The notes beneath the pieces are model-generated. The model worked only from the letters and a program-made list of their open reading frames with translations. It was not told the origin of the DNA and did not search any database. 31,183 bases of DNA from Alistipes sp. GTDB lineage: Bacteria > Bacteroidota > Bacteroidia > Bacteroidales > Rikenellaceae. Shown one piece after another: positions 1 through 8,252 of the stretch (its first letter is position 1; every line of letters begins with the position of its first letter). The position numbers and the translations under genes are program-made. The stretch is taken from the NCBI GenBank assembly GCA_019422485.1, contig JAHZDG010000010.1, forward strand, positions 1-31,183, read 5' to 3'.

Positions 1-5
1 GAGGT

Positions 6-476
6 TTACAAATAATCTTTAATGTCGATATTGCGAGGCATCAACGGGGTAGGGTCGCCTCCGAAACGGATCAACTCCCGGATGACACTCGACGAAATGG
101 CCACATATTTGGCCGGCGTAAACAGCAGCACCGTTTTCACTTCGGGAAACATCGTCTGATTGACCTGAGCGATGTTTCGTTCATACTCGAAATCGACGCT
201 GTTGCGCAGCCCTCGCAAAATGATACTGATCCCCAGATCCCGACAAAAACGCCCCGTCAGTTCGGTATAGGTCTTCACCTCGATCCGCGGATTGTTTCGA
301 TAGAGATCCTCGATCAGCCGCACCCGGTTTTCGGCTGTCAACAAACCCTTTTTGTCACAGTTGACCCCCACAGCAATCACAATGCGGTCGAACAGTTCGA
401 GCGCCTGATCCACCACCACCTTATGCCCCAGGGTAAAAGGATCGAACGATCCCGGGAACAGTGCAGTTTTGCCCAT
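6..476 (-). CDS. coaD: Phosphopantetheine adenylyltransferase
   Basis: Transfers AMP from ATP to 4'-phosphopantetheine, giving dephospho-CoA, the penultimate step of coenzyme A synthesis in the cytoplasm. The 156-residue length is usual for CoaD. Visible are the N-terminal nucleotidyltransferase signature FPGSFDPFTLGH (residues 7-18, with the T/HxGH element) and the C-terminal ISSSVIRE motif of the family. The ATG at 476-474 shares one base with the glyS stop codon (TAATG), so the two genes are almost certainly co-transcribed and probably translationally coupled. No separate promoter is seen. The stop codon lies 6 bases from the window edge, so any downstream operon member is out of view. Confidence 0.97.
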   Translation of the reverse strand: MGKTALFPGSFDPFTLGHKVVVDQALELFDRIVIAVGVNCDKKGLLTAENRVRLIEDLYRNNPRIEVKTYTELTGRFCRDLGISIILRGLRNSVDFEYERNIAQVNQTMFPEVKTVLLFTPAKYVAISSSVIRELIRFGGDPTPLMPRNIDIKDYL

Positions 477-2020
477 TATGCCATGATTTTTTCCAACAAT
501 TTCTTGAGGCTCACTTCGTCAGCCACCAAGGCAGGCAGTTCGGCGATGGCCACACGCTGCTGCTGCATGCTGTCGCGATGACGAACGGTCACCGTACCGT
601 CTGCCAGACTCTGATGATCGACCGTAATACACAACGGAGTACCGATCGCATCCTGACGACGATACCGTTTCCCGATACTGTCTTTTTCGTCGTACTGTAC
701 GTTATAGTCGAGCTTCAGGCTGTTCATAATCTGATGTGCCACTTCAGGCAGACCGTCTTTCTTGACCAACGGCAACACTGCGGCTTTCACCGGAGCCAGC
801 GCAGCCGGAATCGACAAAACGGTCCGAGATTCGCCGTTGTCGAGCTGTTCTTCCTTGTAAGCGGCCGAGAGCACCTGCAGCACCATACGATCAACCCCGA
901 TCGAGGTTTCTACTACATAGGGCACATAGCTTTCGCCGGTTTCGGTATCGAAATACTGGATCTTTTTCCCGGAGAATTTCTGGTGGTTGCTCAAGTCGAA
1001 ATCGGTACGGGAATGGATCCCTTCCACTTCTTTGAAGCCGAACGGGAATTCGTATTCCACGTCGGTAGCAGCATTGGCATAGTGAGCCAGCTTTTCGTGA
1101 TCATGGAAACGATAGTGATCGTCCCCGAAGCCCAGGGCACGGTGCCACTTCATACGGGTTTCACGCCAATAGTTGAACCAGTTCATTTCGTCGCCCGGGC
1201 GTACGAAGAACTGCATTTCCATCTGTTCGAACTCCCGCATACGGAAAATGAACTGACGAGCCACGATTTCGTTCCGGAACGCTTTCCCAATCTGGGCAAT
1301 CCCGAACGGAATCTTCATACGACCCGTTTTCTGCACATTCAGGAAATTCACAAAAATCCCCTGAGCCGTTTCAGGACGCAAATAAATTTTATTGGCTCCG
1401 TCAGAAACCGAACCGATCTTGGTTTCGAACATCAGGTTGAACTGACGCACTTCGGTCCAGTTGCGAGTACCGGAAATCGGGCAGACGATCTCAGCATCGA
1501 TAATAATCTGGCGCAGTTCCTGCAAATCATTATCCTGCAACGCTTTCACCATACGATCGTGAACAGCGTCCCGTTTGGCGCGATGTTCGGCCACCCGAGG
1601 ATTCGTCTGACGGAACAGAGCTTCGTCGAACGATTCCCCGAAACGTTTCCGAGCCTTTTCCACCTCTTTTTCGATTTTTTCATCCTGTTTGGCGATGTAA
1701 TCTTCCAACAGAACGTCGGCGCGATAACGTTTTTTCGAATCACGGTTATCGATCAACGGGTCGTTGAAGGCCCCCACATGACCCGAGGCTTCCCAAATAC
1801 GGGGGTGCATGAAAATGGCCGAATCGATCCCCACGATATTTTCGTGAAGCCGGGTCATGGCATCCCACCAATATTTTTTGATATTATTTTTGAGTTCGAC
1901 CCCCAACTGTCCGTAATCATACACGGCGCTGAGCCCGTCATAAATTTCGCTGGAAGGAAAGATAAATCCGTACTCCTTGCTATGAGCAATCAGTTTTTTG
2001 AAAAGTTCGTCTTGAGTCAT
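476..2020 (-). CDS. glyS: Glycine--tRNA ligase (alpha2 dimer type)
   Basis: Charges tRNA-Gly with glycine, using ATP. At 514 residues it is the single-chain, eukaryote/archaea-like class II enzyme rather than the bacterial alpha2beta2 form. Seen: an N-terminal block with YDYGQLG (about residues 34-40) and KKYWWDAM, the class II catalytic core with RPETAQGIFVNF (about residues 216-227), FRNE (motif 2 region) and IGVDR (motif 3 region), and a C-terminal anticodon-binding domain. The start ATG at 2020 is preceded by a consensus -7 element on the same strand (2051-2058). It overlaps coaD by one base. A long open frame antisense to it is a shadow. Confidence 0.97.
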   Translation of the reverse strand: MTQDELFKKLIAHSKEYGFIFPSSEIYDGLSAVYDYGQLGVELKNNIKKYWWDAMTRLHENIVGIDSAIFMHPRIWEASGHVGAFNDPLIDNRDSKKRYRADVLLEDYIAKQDEKIEKEVEKARKRFGESFDEALFRQTNPRVAEHRAKRDAVHDRMVKALQDNDLQELRQIIIDAEIVCPISGTRNWTEVRQFNLMFETKIGSVSDGANKIYLRPETAQGIFVNFLNVQKTGRMKIPFGIAQIGKAFRNEIVARQFIFRMREFEQMEMQFFVRPGDEMNWFNYWRETRMKWHRALGFGDDHYRFHDHEKLAHYANAATDVEYEFPFGFKEVEGIHSRTDFDLSNHQKFSGKKIQYFDTETGESYVPYVVETSIGVDRMVLQVLSAAYKEEQLDNGESRTVLSIPAALAPVKAAVLPLVKKDGLPEVAHQIMNSLKLDYNVQYDEKDSIGKRYRRQDAIGTPLCITVDHQSLADGTVTVRHRDSMQQQRVAIAELPALVADEVSLKKLLEKIMA

Positions 2021-2050
2021 ATCGGATAATTAACAGTTTTGTCTGAAAAG

Positions 2051-2058
2051 CAAAGATA
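2051..2058 (-). promoter_or_regulatory. glyS-coaD promoter, -7 element
   Basis: On the minus strand this reads TATCTTTG, an exact match to the Bacteroidota TAnnTTTG element. It lies about 30 bases upstream of the glyS ATG. No clear TTTG -33 element is seen at the usual spacing. Confidence 0.7.
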
Positions 2059-2281
2059 TGGAATTTATTTCAGAGAAAACCCACGCCCTCGGCAAATAAA
2101 TACATTCCGTCTCCAAATTTACGGATTTACGACCCGCTTCGCACCCTCTTTTCCCGGTTTCCATTTTCAGGGTCAGTCGTTCCTGCGGATTTTTCACCCG
2201 ACGAAATTCACTCAAACATCTTTTCCGGTCTCAGAAAAACACCTTTTCCACCATCGCGCTATCAAAAAGCCAATAATTTTG

Positions 2282-2289
2282 TAACTTTG
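2282..2289 (+). promoter_or_regulatory. ruvX-def promoter, -7 element
   Basis: TAACTTTG matches TAnnTTTG and ends 25 bases before the ruvX ATG. The 294-base glyS-ruvX gap holds this and the divergent glyS promoter. I see nothing else in the gap. Confidence 0.65.
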
Positions 2290-2314
2290 TCATCTTAACT
2301 CTTTAAAGGTAAAC

Positions 2315-2728
2315 ATGGGACGCATTTTAGCGATTGATTACGGACGCAAACGTTGCGGAGTGGCGGTGACCGACCCCACTCAGTTGATCGCCAATGCCCT
2401 GGAAACCGTACCCACCCATACCTTAATGGATTTTCTCAAGGCCTACCTCGCTGCCAACGAAGTCGATGCCGTGGTGATCGGCCTGCCTCGCCAGATGAAC
2501 GGACAACCTTCAGAGTCGTTTACCTACATCGAACCGTTTGCCCGACGTCTGCACAAGGAATTCCCCGAATTGCGCATCGAATGGATGGACGAACGTTTCA
2601 CCTCGAAACTGGCCATGGCCGCCATGATTACCGGAGGAGTCAAGAAGACCAAACGTCAAGACAAAGGACTGGTCGACCGGGTCAGTGCAGCCATCATCCT
2701 GCAAAGCTACCTGGACAGCCGTTCCTGA
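2315..2728 (+). CDS. ruvX: YqgF-type pre-16S rRNA nuclease / putative Holliday junction resolvase
   Basis: Member of the RNase H-fold YqgF/RuvX family, which matures the 5' end of 16S rRNA in E. coli and is often annotated as a Holliday junction resolvase. Its 137 residues are the usual length. Visible: the N-terminal ILAIDYGRKRCGVAVTD strand with the catalytic Asp (residue 8), the VVIGLPRQMNG segment, and the WMDERFTS segment with an acidic pair. The start is the first ATG after the promoter, with AAAGG a few bases upstream. def follows after 29 bases on the same strand, so the two genes probably form one transcript. Confidence 0.95.
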   Translation: MGRILAIDYGRKRCGVAVTDPTQLIANALETVPTHTLMDFLKAYLAANEVDAVVIGLPRQMNGQPSESFTYIEPFARRLHKEFPELRIEWMDERFTSKLAMAAMITGGVKKTKRQDKGLVDRVSAAIILQSYLDSRS

Positions 2729-2757
2729 ACCGAACACGCACAAAAACAGAAACTGAC

Positions 2758-3312
2758 ATGATACTACCGATTTATGTTTATGGTTCGACCGTTCTGCGCC
2801 AGACGGCCGAAGAAATCACACCGGATTATCCCGATCTGAAGAAATTCCTGGCCGATCTGTGGGAAACCATGTACGAAGCCGATGGAGTAGGGCTGGCCGC
2901 TCCCCAAGTGGGCAAAAGCGTCCGCGTTTTCGTGGTGGACGTAGCCCCCGGCCCCAACGAAAAAGACATCAAACCGTTCAAACAGGCATTCATCAATCCC
3001 GTCATCTACGAACGCTTCGGGGAGGAATGGCCGTTCAACGAAGGCTGTCTGAGTATCCCGGGCATTCATGAAGACGTCATGCGTCCGGCCGGCGTCAAAA
3101 TCCGTTATCTGGATGAAAATTTCGTGGAACACGATGAAGAGTACACCGGTTATGCCGCACGGGTTATCCAACATGAATACGACCACCTCGACGGGGAGAT
3201 GTTTGTCGACAAGGTATCGCCGCTCCGCAAGACGTTAATCCGCAACAAATTGGCCGCCATTGCCAAAGGCAAATACAAAGCCGACTATCGCTGCAAGCTG
3301 GTCAAAAAATAG
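2758..3312 (+). CDS. def: Peptide deformylase
   Basis: Removes the formyl group from the N-terminal methionine of new proteins, using a bound metal ion. The gene encodes 184 residues. All three family motifs are intact: GVGLAAPQVG (43-52), EGCLS with the metal-binding Cys (95-99), and QHEYDH with the two metal-binding His (138-143). The open frame extends upstream through ruvX in another frame, but the ATG at 2758 puts the conserved N-terminus (ILPIYVYGS) at the correct place. Transcription probably runs from the ruvX promoter. It converges on der and shares a bidirectional terminator with it. Confidence 0.97.
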   Translation: MILPIYVYGSTVLRQTAEEITPDYPDLKKFLADLWETMYEADGVGLAAPQVGKSVRVFVVDVAPGPNEKDIKPFKQAFINPVIYERFGEEWPFNEGCLSIPGIHEDVMRPAGVKIRYLDENFVEHDEEYTGYAARVIQHEYDHLDGEMFVDKVSPLRKTLIRNKLAAIAKGKYKADYRCKLVKK

Positions 3313-3456
3313 AACGATGCTGTCTCCCTCCAGCGTTCCCTGAGGACCCGGGAACGCTCAGGAACATCCACTCTCGAAGCGAAGAGGGTCGCACGGTCGC
3401 AACGCTTCGCACCGACCAGCATAATAGACATTCTTCCTGACAGCCGACACCCATAA

Positions 3457-3497
3457 AAAAACAGCGTCGAGATATACGAAATCTCGACGCTGTTTTT
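3457..3497. terminator. Bidirectional terminator between def and der
   Basis: A perfect 17-bp inverted repeat (3457-3473 with 3481-3497) encloses a 7-base loop. The stem begins with an A-run and ends with a T-run, so it can stop transcription from both sides. It sits between the convergent genes def and der. Confidence 0.9.
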
Positions 3498-3513
3498 ATT
3501 ATGAGGTCCCATT

Positions 3514-4818
3514 CTATTTCTGTCGGAAGAAGATCTGAATCGGCACCCCGCGGAAATCCCAACGCTCCCGAATCTTATTTTCCAGGAAGCGGCGATAACC
3601 TTCTTTGATGTATTGAGGCAGATTAACGAAAAAGGCGAAAGCCGGTGTCGGCGAAGCCAACTGCGTCACATATTTGATGCGGATATATTTCCCTTTGGTT
3701 GAAGGGGGAGGGGTCTCCTCGATAATCGGCAACAGATAGTCGTTCAGTTGCGAGGTCGGGATCTTCCGAATCCGTGAATAATAGACCTGCATGGCCGTTT
3801 GCAACACATCCAAAATACGCTGCTTATTCAGCACCGACGTAAAGATAATGGGCACATCATCGAAAGGAGCTACCCGACGGCGGATATTCTCCTCGAACGC
3901 CTTCATCGTGTTGTGATCCTTCTCGATCAGGTCCCACTTATTGACCACGATCACACACCCTTTCTTGTTCCGGATTACCAGCGAAAAGATATTCATATCC
4001 TGTGACTGCAATCCTTGTTCCGCATCGACCATCAGAATGCAGACATCCGACGATTCGATCGAACGGATCGAACGCAACACCGAATAAAACTCCAGATCAT
4101 CGGTCACTTTACTCTTTTTGCGCAATCCCGCCGTATCGATCAGATAGAAGTCCAGCCCGAACTTATTGTAACGCGTCAGGATCGAATCCCGGGTCGTTCC
4201 GGCAATGGGCGTCACGATATTCCGTTCGTTATCCAACAAGGCATTGGTCATCGACGACTTGCCGACGTTAGGGCGCCCGATAATGGCAAAACGCGGCAGA
4301 TTTTCCTCTTCCGGTTTCGCATCTTCGGCCGGCAAGGCCGCAATGATGGCATCCATCAGTTCCCCGGTACCGCTACCGCTCATGGCCGAAATGCAGTACG
4401 GATCACCCAGACCCAAGGCATAAAACTCGTGGGAATTATAAATCAACGCGTTATTATCCACCTTATTGACCACCAGCAGCACCTTTTTAGAGGTTCGCCG
4501 CAACAGATCGGCCATAATCATATCCAGATCGGTAATCCCGGTCGAAACTTCCACCATAAAAAGGATCACGTCACTCTCTTCGATCGCCAGAACGACCTGT
4601 TTCCGAATCTCTTCTTCGAAAATATCTTCGCCGCCCAGGGCATATCCACCGGTGTCGATCACCGAAAATTCGCGGCCGTTCCAATCCGAACGTCCATAAT
4701 GACGGTCACGGGTGGTACCCGCCGTATCATCTACGATGGCCTTACGCATGCCCACCAAGCGATTGAACATGGTGCTTTTGCCCACGTTGGGCCGTCCTAC
4801 AATGGCTACTATACTCAT
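3514..4818 (-). CDS. der: GTPase Der (EngA), ribosome assembly
   Basis: Essential GTPase with two tandem G domains, needed for maturation of the 50S ribosomal subunit. Visible in the 434 residues: first P-loop GRPNVGKS (8-15), DTGG, NKVD (118-121); second P-loop GRPNVGKS (181-188), DTAG, NKWD; then the KH-like C-terminal domain ending in GVPIQIFFRQK. The length is typical. The gene has its own consensus -7 element at 4886-4893, so it is likely transcribed apart from the DUF4954 gene upstream on the same strand. Confidence 0.98.
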   Translation of the reverse strand: MSIVAIVGRPNVGKSTMFNRLVGMRKAIVDDTAGTTRDRHYGRSDWNGREFSVIDTGGYALGGEDIFEEEIRKQVVLAIEESDVILFMVEVSTGITDLDMIMADLLRRTSKKVLLVVNKVDNNALIYNSHEFYALGLGDPYCISAMSGSGTGELMDAIIAALPAEDAKPEEENLPRFAIIGRPNVGKSSMTNALLDNERNIVTPIAGTTRDSILTRYNKFGLDFYLIDTAGLRKKSKVTDDLEFYSVLRSIRSIESSDVCILMVDAEQGLQSQDMNIFSLVIRNKKGCVIVVNKWDLIEKDHNTMKAFEENIRRRVAPFDDVPIIFTSVLNKQRILDVLQTAMQVYYSRIRKIPTSQLNDYLLPIIEETPPPSTKGKYIRIKYVTQLASPTPAFAFFVNLPQYIKEGYRRFLENKIRERWDFRGVPIQIFFRQK

Positions 4819-4885
4819 GACTTTCTCAATTATATCCGAACCGACTCCGAAAAACCTTCTTCCGCCAACAGTCCGGATTCTGGCT

Positions 4886-4893
4886 CAAAGATA
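4886..4893 (-). promoter_or_regulatory. der promoter, -7 element
   Basis: Minus-strand TATCTTTG, an exact TAnnTTTG match, 67 bases upstream of the der ATG. No good -33 TTTG is visible. Confidence 0.6.
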
Positions 4894-5014
4894 GGCATTT
4901 TTTCCGAACCTCCCCTCAATGAAGAGGTTCCAATGGGCAATCCTGACGGTTTTCGATCCGGGACGCAACCTGAAAACACGCCCCGACACCAACCGTTTCA
5001 GAACAAGGCGTCCG

Positions 5015-6886
5015 TCAATTCCCCCGAACGGCCCGGAAATCAGCTTCCCGTTCCTGATCGAAATCAAGGCCGTATCCGACAGCCATCATCAAAGCCCGGT
5101 CTCGGGTTCCGTCCTGTTTAATGGCCGCATCCAATCGGGTCTGATCCGCTTTTCCCTGACGAATGACCTCTTCGATATCTTCTGTCGTAATTTGATCCAC
5201 CGGTTTATTCAGCAGACTCGACAAGGCAAACCACAGCCATTCACGTTCATCCTCGGCATAACAGTCATACAAGGTACGCCATTGGTGACGCAAGGCGTCG
5301 AGCGAATCGATCCTCCCTTCATCCAGGGCTTCCAACAAACCCTGCAAACGAGGACGCGCCAGAAACATGCCCGACAAATCCACCCATTCATACTGTTCTT
5401 CCGAGAGTCCGGCCTGGAAACCCTCGGGTGCTTTCCGCTGATCGGCAGGCAATGCCTCCAAAAGCCGTCCCAGATAACCCCGCAACGCCTGCTGGTAGAG
5501 CAACAATCCCCGCCGCAATGAAGGCAGTTTGATCTTCACCCGATTCCAGTTCAACACCTCCACGCCCGGGTATTTGGCCATCAGAAACTCACAGATCTTG
5601 ATAGCCTTCAGGATCTTACCTCCCGTATAAGGATTCAGCATCTCGTAATGAATCAGATCGCTGGCCACCCCCTGACGACGATCTCGACGAGGCCACTTCC
5701 CGACATCTCGCGCTGTCCCGATACTCCGCAGGTTAATCCCCGGGATGAGCAGCGTATCGCCATCCTCTTCCACCAGATAGGAAAAAGGCATGTGATCGGT
5801 ATCGTGATGGTTATAGTGCCGCCCCGTCACCAAGGTAAACACCCCGGTACAAGCCGGCAGCAAGACATAGGCATCGCTTCCGAACTTGCAGCCCCGCAAA
5901 TGAATGCCCTGATGAACAGGCCCGGTTTTATACATATGATTGCTCTGATTGGCGCCACTGCCCGCATTGAAGAAGGAGAAATAACCGGCAATCAGCAAAC
6001 TGGAACGGTGATGCGACACGGTATACGGACCGGCAAAAACGGCACAGGCTTCCCCATGCGTACAGTGACAATTGGCAAAAAACAGGGAATTTTCAGCCGA
6101 AAAGCCATTTTCAATCAATACTCCCTCTCCGACAAAACAGTGACGCAGGAGAGAACCCGTATCGACCCGAGCGCTGTGGGCGATGATAAAATCACAGGCC
6201 GTCACACCGCTGCCCACGACCGAAGGAGCCTCCTCCGAACTATTGATCGTTCCATTTTTCAACTGAAGCGCGCCCCGCACCGAAGCATAATCCCCGATAC
6301 GCACATTGACCAACGAAGTCGTATTGACAACCACACTATGTCTTCCGATACGGCCGCGAGAGGATGTTTTCTCGGCCACCCGCTGCGCAATCAACTGTTC
6401 CATCTGCCGAATCGTCTGGCTGCGTTGCCGATACATCGCCATGATATAAGCCGTTTGAGCCGTCAGTTCATCATATATGAGGACTTCACGGCCACCCCCT
6501 TCATTAATCACCGAAACGGCAGTCCCATTTCCGAACGCACTTTCACCTTCGCAATAGGCTTCGCCCACATTTTCCAGGATCACGCCATCCTCAATGTCGT
6601 AATGGGCCACATAACGCCCGATATTTTCGATCAGACACTGGTTGCCCACCGTACAATGATACAAGGTCGCCCGACGAATGCCACAAGGACGACAAATCGG
6701 CTCAGACCCTTGAATCGACCCGTCATTGGCACCCAATTTTATTTCTCCTCCGAAACAGACTTCACTCAAACGATCAGGGCAAAATCCATCCGCCACTTTC
6801 ACTTTCGACCAATCCTCGGCCCGACATCCATTTCGGGTCAAAGTTTGGATCTCGGCAGAAGTCAGATCTCTATATTTTCCATTCAT
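5015..6886 (-). CDS. DUF4954 family protein with left-handed beta-helix-like repeats
   Basis: I recognise this as the Bacteroidota DUF4954 family, whose function is not established. The 623-residue protein has no signal peptide or membrane segment, so it is probably cytoplasmic. From about residue 60 to 390 it shows imperfect hexapeptide-like periodicity (for example VGNQCLIENIG, IEDGVILENVG, IGDYASVRG, VGEGVLIENG), as in left-handed beta-helix acyltransferases and sugar nucleotidyltransferases. The remaining third is helical and charged. A His-rich stretch (GRHYNHHDTDH, about residues 357-367) could bind a metal or form an active site; this is inference. It is flanked by its own promoter and by der, with no operon partner. 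Confidence 0.8.
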   Translation of the reverse strand: MNGKYRDLTSAEIQTLTRNGCRAEDWSKVKVADGFCPDRLSEVCFGGEIKLGANDGSIQGSEPICRPCGIRRATLYHCTVGNQCLIENIGRYVAHYDIEDGVILENVGEAYCEGESAFGNGTAVSVINEGGGREVLIYDELTAQTAYIMAMYRQRSQTIRQMEQLIAQRVAEKTSSRGRIGRHSVVVNTTSLVNVRIGDYASVRGALQLKNGTINSSEEAPSVVGSGVTACDFIIAHSARVDTGSLLRHCFVGEGVLIENGFSAENSLFFANCHCTHGEACAVFAGPYTVSHHRSSLLIAGYFSFFNAGSGANQSNHMYKTGPVHQGIHLRGCKFGSDAYVLLPACTGVFTLVTGRHYNHHDTDHMPFSYLVEEDGDTLLIPGINLRSIGTARDVGKWPRRDRRQGVASDLIHYEMLNPYTGGKILKAIKICEFLMAKYPGVEVLNWNRVKIKLPSLRRGLLLYQQALRGYLGRLLEALPADQRKAPEGFQAGLSEEQYEWVDLSGMFLARPRLQGLLEALDEGRIDSLDALRHQWRTLYDCYAEDEREWLWFALSSLLNKPVDQITTEDIEEVIRQGKADQTRLDAAIKQDGTRDRALMMAVGYGLDFDQEREADFRAVRGN

Positions 6887-6930
6887 AAGATGTACTCAGA
6901 AGAAATTTACGCTATTTTTCAAAAAGCCAA

Positions 6931-6938
6931 CAAATATA
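6931..6938 (-). promoter_or_regulatory. Promoter -7 element for the DUF4954 gene
   Basis: Minus-strand TATATTTG, an exact TAnnTTTG match, 44 bases upstream of the ATG at 6886. Confidence 0.55.
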
Positions 6939-6984
6939 AGAAATTTGACAATCGCTTTTCTTCGCCATTCCCAAAATATATTCG

Positions 6985-6992
6985 TAACTTTG
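6985..6992 (+). promoter_or_regulatory. Promoter -7 element for the lipoprotein gene
   Basis: TAACTTTG matches TAnnTTTG. It would give an untranslated leader of about 150 bases before the ATG at 7144. That leader is AT-rich and I see no clear fold in it. Confidence 0.5.
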
Positions 6993-7143
6993 TCGTTTCC
7001 TTATAGTAAAGGAACGGCAAATCGCATGCCTTATTTTTTCGAATCATAAACATTTTAATTTCCATGCAACGTTTGAGGGTTTCTGTTCATCTAACTTTCA
7101 AACCATTTTTCTAATTCACGCATAAATTTAACCCATTCGTTAA

Positions 7144-8076
7144 ATGAAAAAATTTGTCTTACTTCTGGCTGGCGGCCTGTGGCTGTTCTCATCTTGTTCG
7201 CTGAATAATAATAATAACGATGATGATCCAGATGCTCGCCGCGAACTCATCGCCTATCTGATGCACACCAGCAACATCAACCAGATCATCCTCTGCCTGG
7301 ATCCTTTCAACCTGGCCTTCCGGCTCAATACGCTCATGACCGAAAGCGAAGCCTACGGTGGGGATGTCAATCACGCTGATCTGGCTCAAATTCGAAATGA
7401 CCTTTTTGGGACAACCACCATCGCTGCGGACAATACCGGCGCTTACACGCTGACACTGCAAGGACAGGGCCAATATGATTATCTCCGCTCAGGGAGCATT
7501 ACAATCCAAACCAATGGAAGCACGCTTTCCAACGGCAACAATTGGACGATCAGTATTCCCGAATCATCCAAATACAGTATCAGCAACTCCGGTTCTATCA
7601 TTGCCCTTCAGGTCAAAGAATACACGATCACTTCCGTCGAAGACAACAAATGGGAAATCCAAATTCAAGAATTGGTTTCCAGCAAAGCCGGTTCCTCTTC
7701 GGACGGAAATCTTGAAAATGATGATGAAGAAAGTACGGACAAATCGAATTGGAGCGGCAAAATCACCATCACTCAAAAGACAGGGGATCAAACCTTTGCC
7801 TCGATTAAAGAAACCACTTATGCGATGGACGTAGCCAGCGCTCACCAAATCACCACAATGTATACCGCTGACACCATGTCCGTACAAACCACTAAATCTT
7901 TAACTTTCAATCCCGACTGCAAACTTGGAGAACATATTGTCGGAAATGGCGTCATGAGTTCGGCATTCACCAACAGTGGAGCCAATCCGCTCGACATTAC
8001 TCTCAGTACATGGAAAGGGGAAGGCAATGAATGCGATCCCGAAGTAGAAACCCAATTTTTGGGGACAGTGAATTAA
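7144..8076 (+). CDS. Unknown lipoprotein with Asn/Asp-rich linker
   Basis: I do not recognise a family. The 310-residue protein starts with a type II signal peptide: MKK, a hydrophobic run, then LFSSC with the lipidated Cys at residue 18. It is followed by an Asn/Asp run (NNNNNDDD). Acidic residues just after the Cys resemble the lipoprotein export signal that sends Bacteroidota lipoproteins to the cell surface, so surface exposure is a fair inference. The mature part is rich in Thr, Ser, Asn and beta-strand patterns, with a second acidic patch (NDDEES). Two Cys near the C-terminus (in PDCKLG and NECDPE) may form a disulfide. It is a single-gene unit with its own promoter and terminator. Confidence 0.85.
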   Translation: MKKFVLLLAGGLWLFSSCSLNNNNNDDDPDARRELIAYLMHTSNINQIILCLDPFNLAFRLNTLMTESEAYGGDVNHADLAQIRNDLFGTTTIAADNTGAYTLTLQGQGQYDYLRSGSITIQTNGSTLSNGNNWTISIPESSKYSISNSGSIIALQVKEYTITSVEDNKWEIQIQELVSSKAGSSSDGNLENDDEESTDKSNWSGKITITQKTGDQTFASIKETTYAMDVASAHQITTMYTADTMSVQTTKSLTFNPDCKLGEHIVGNGVMSSAFTNSGANPLDITLSTWKGEGNECDPEVETQFLGTVN

Positions 8077-8100
8077 TTTCCCGTCTTTTTTCACCTCACA

Positions 8101-8143
8101 GAAAAGGTTTCGGCTCCGGTCGAAACCTTTTCTTTTCTTCTTT
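8101..8143 (+). terminator. Intrinsic terminator after the lipoprotein gene
   Basis: A 12-bp perfect stem (8101-8112 with 8121-8132) with an 8-base loop is followed by a T-rich tract (TTTTCTTCTTTT). Confidence 0.9.
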
Positions 8144-8210
8144 TCGAAGAAGATTTAGAAAAATCACCTATAAAGAAAAAGAAGGGTGACTCATTTCGAA
8201 AAAAAATAGC

Positions 8211-8218
8211 GATATTTG
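8211..8218 (+). promoter_or_regulatory. asnS promoter, -7 element (imperfect)
   Basis: GATATTTG differs from TAnnTTTG at the first base only. It lies about 35 bases before the asnS ATG and just after the preceding terminator. Confidence 0.45.
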
Positions 8219-8252
8219 CAACTTAAGAATCATTATATAATCCTGTAAAACT

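Noticed and set aside
461..2029. A 522-codon open frame on the plus strand antisense to glyS
   Set aside because: It lies wholly opposite a clear glycine--tRNA ligase, its translation resembles no family, and His/Phe-rich composition is typical of a shadow frame.
2353..2757. N-terminal extension of def through the ruvX region
   Set aside because: The extension lies inside ruvX in another frame; the family N-terminus starts at ATG 2758.
5648..7006. A 452-codon plus-strand frame antisense to the DUF4954 gene
   Set aside because: Opposite a recognisable gene and low in family-like features; a shadow.
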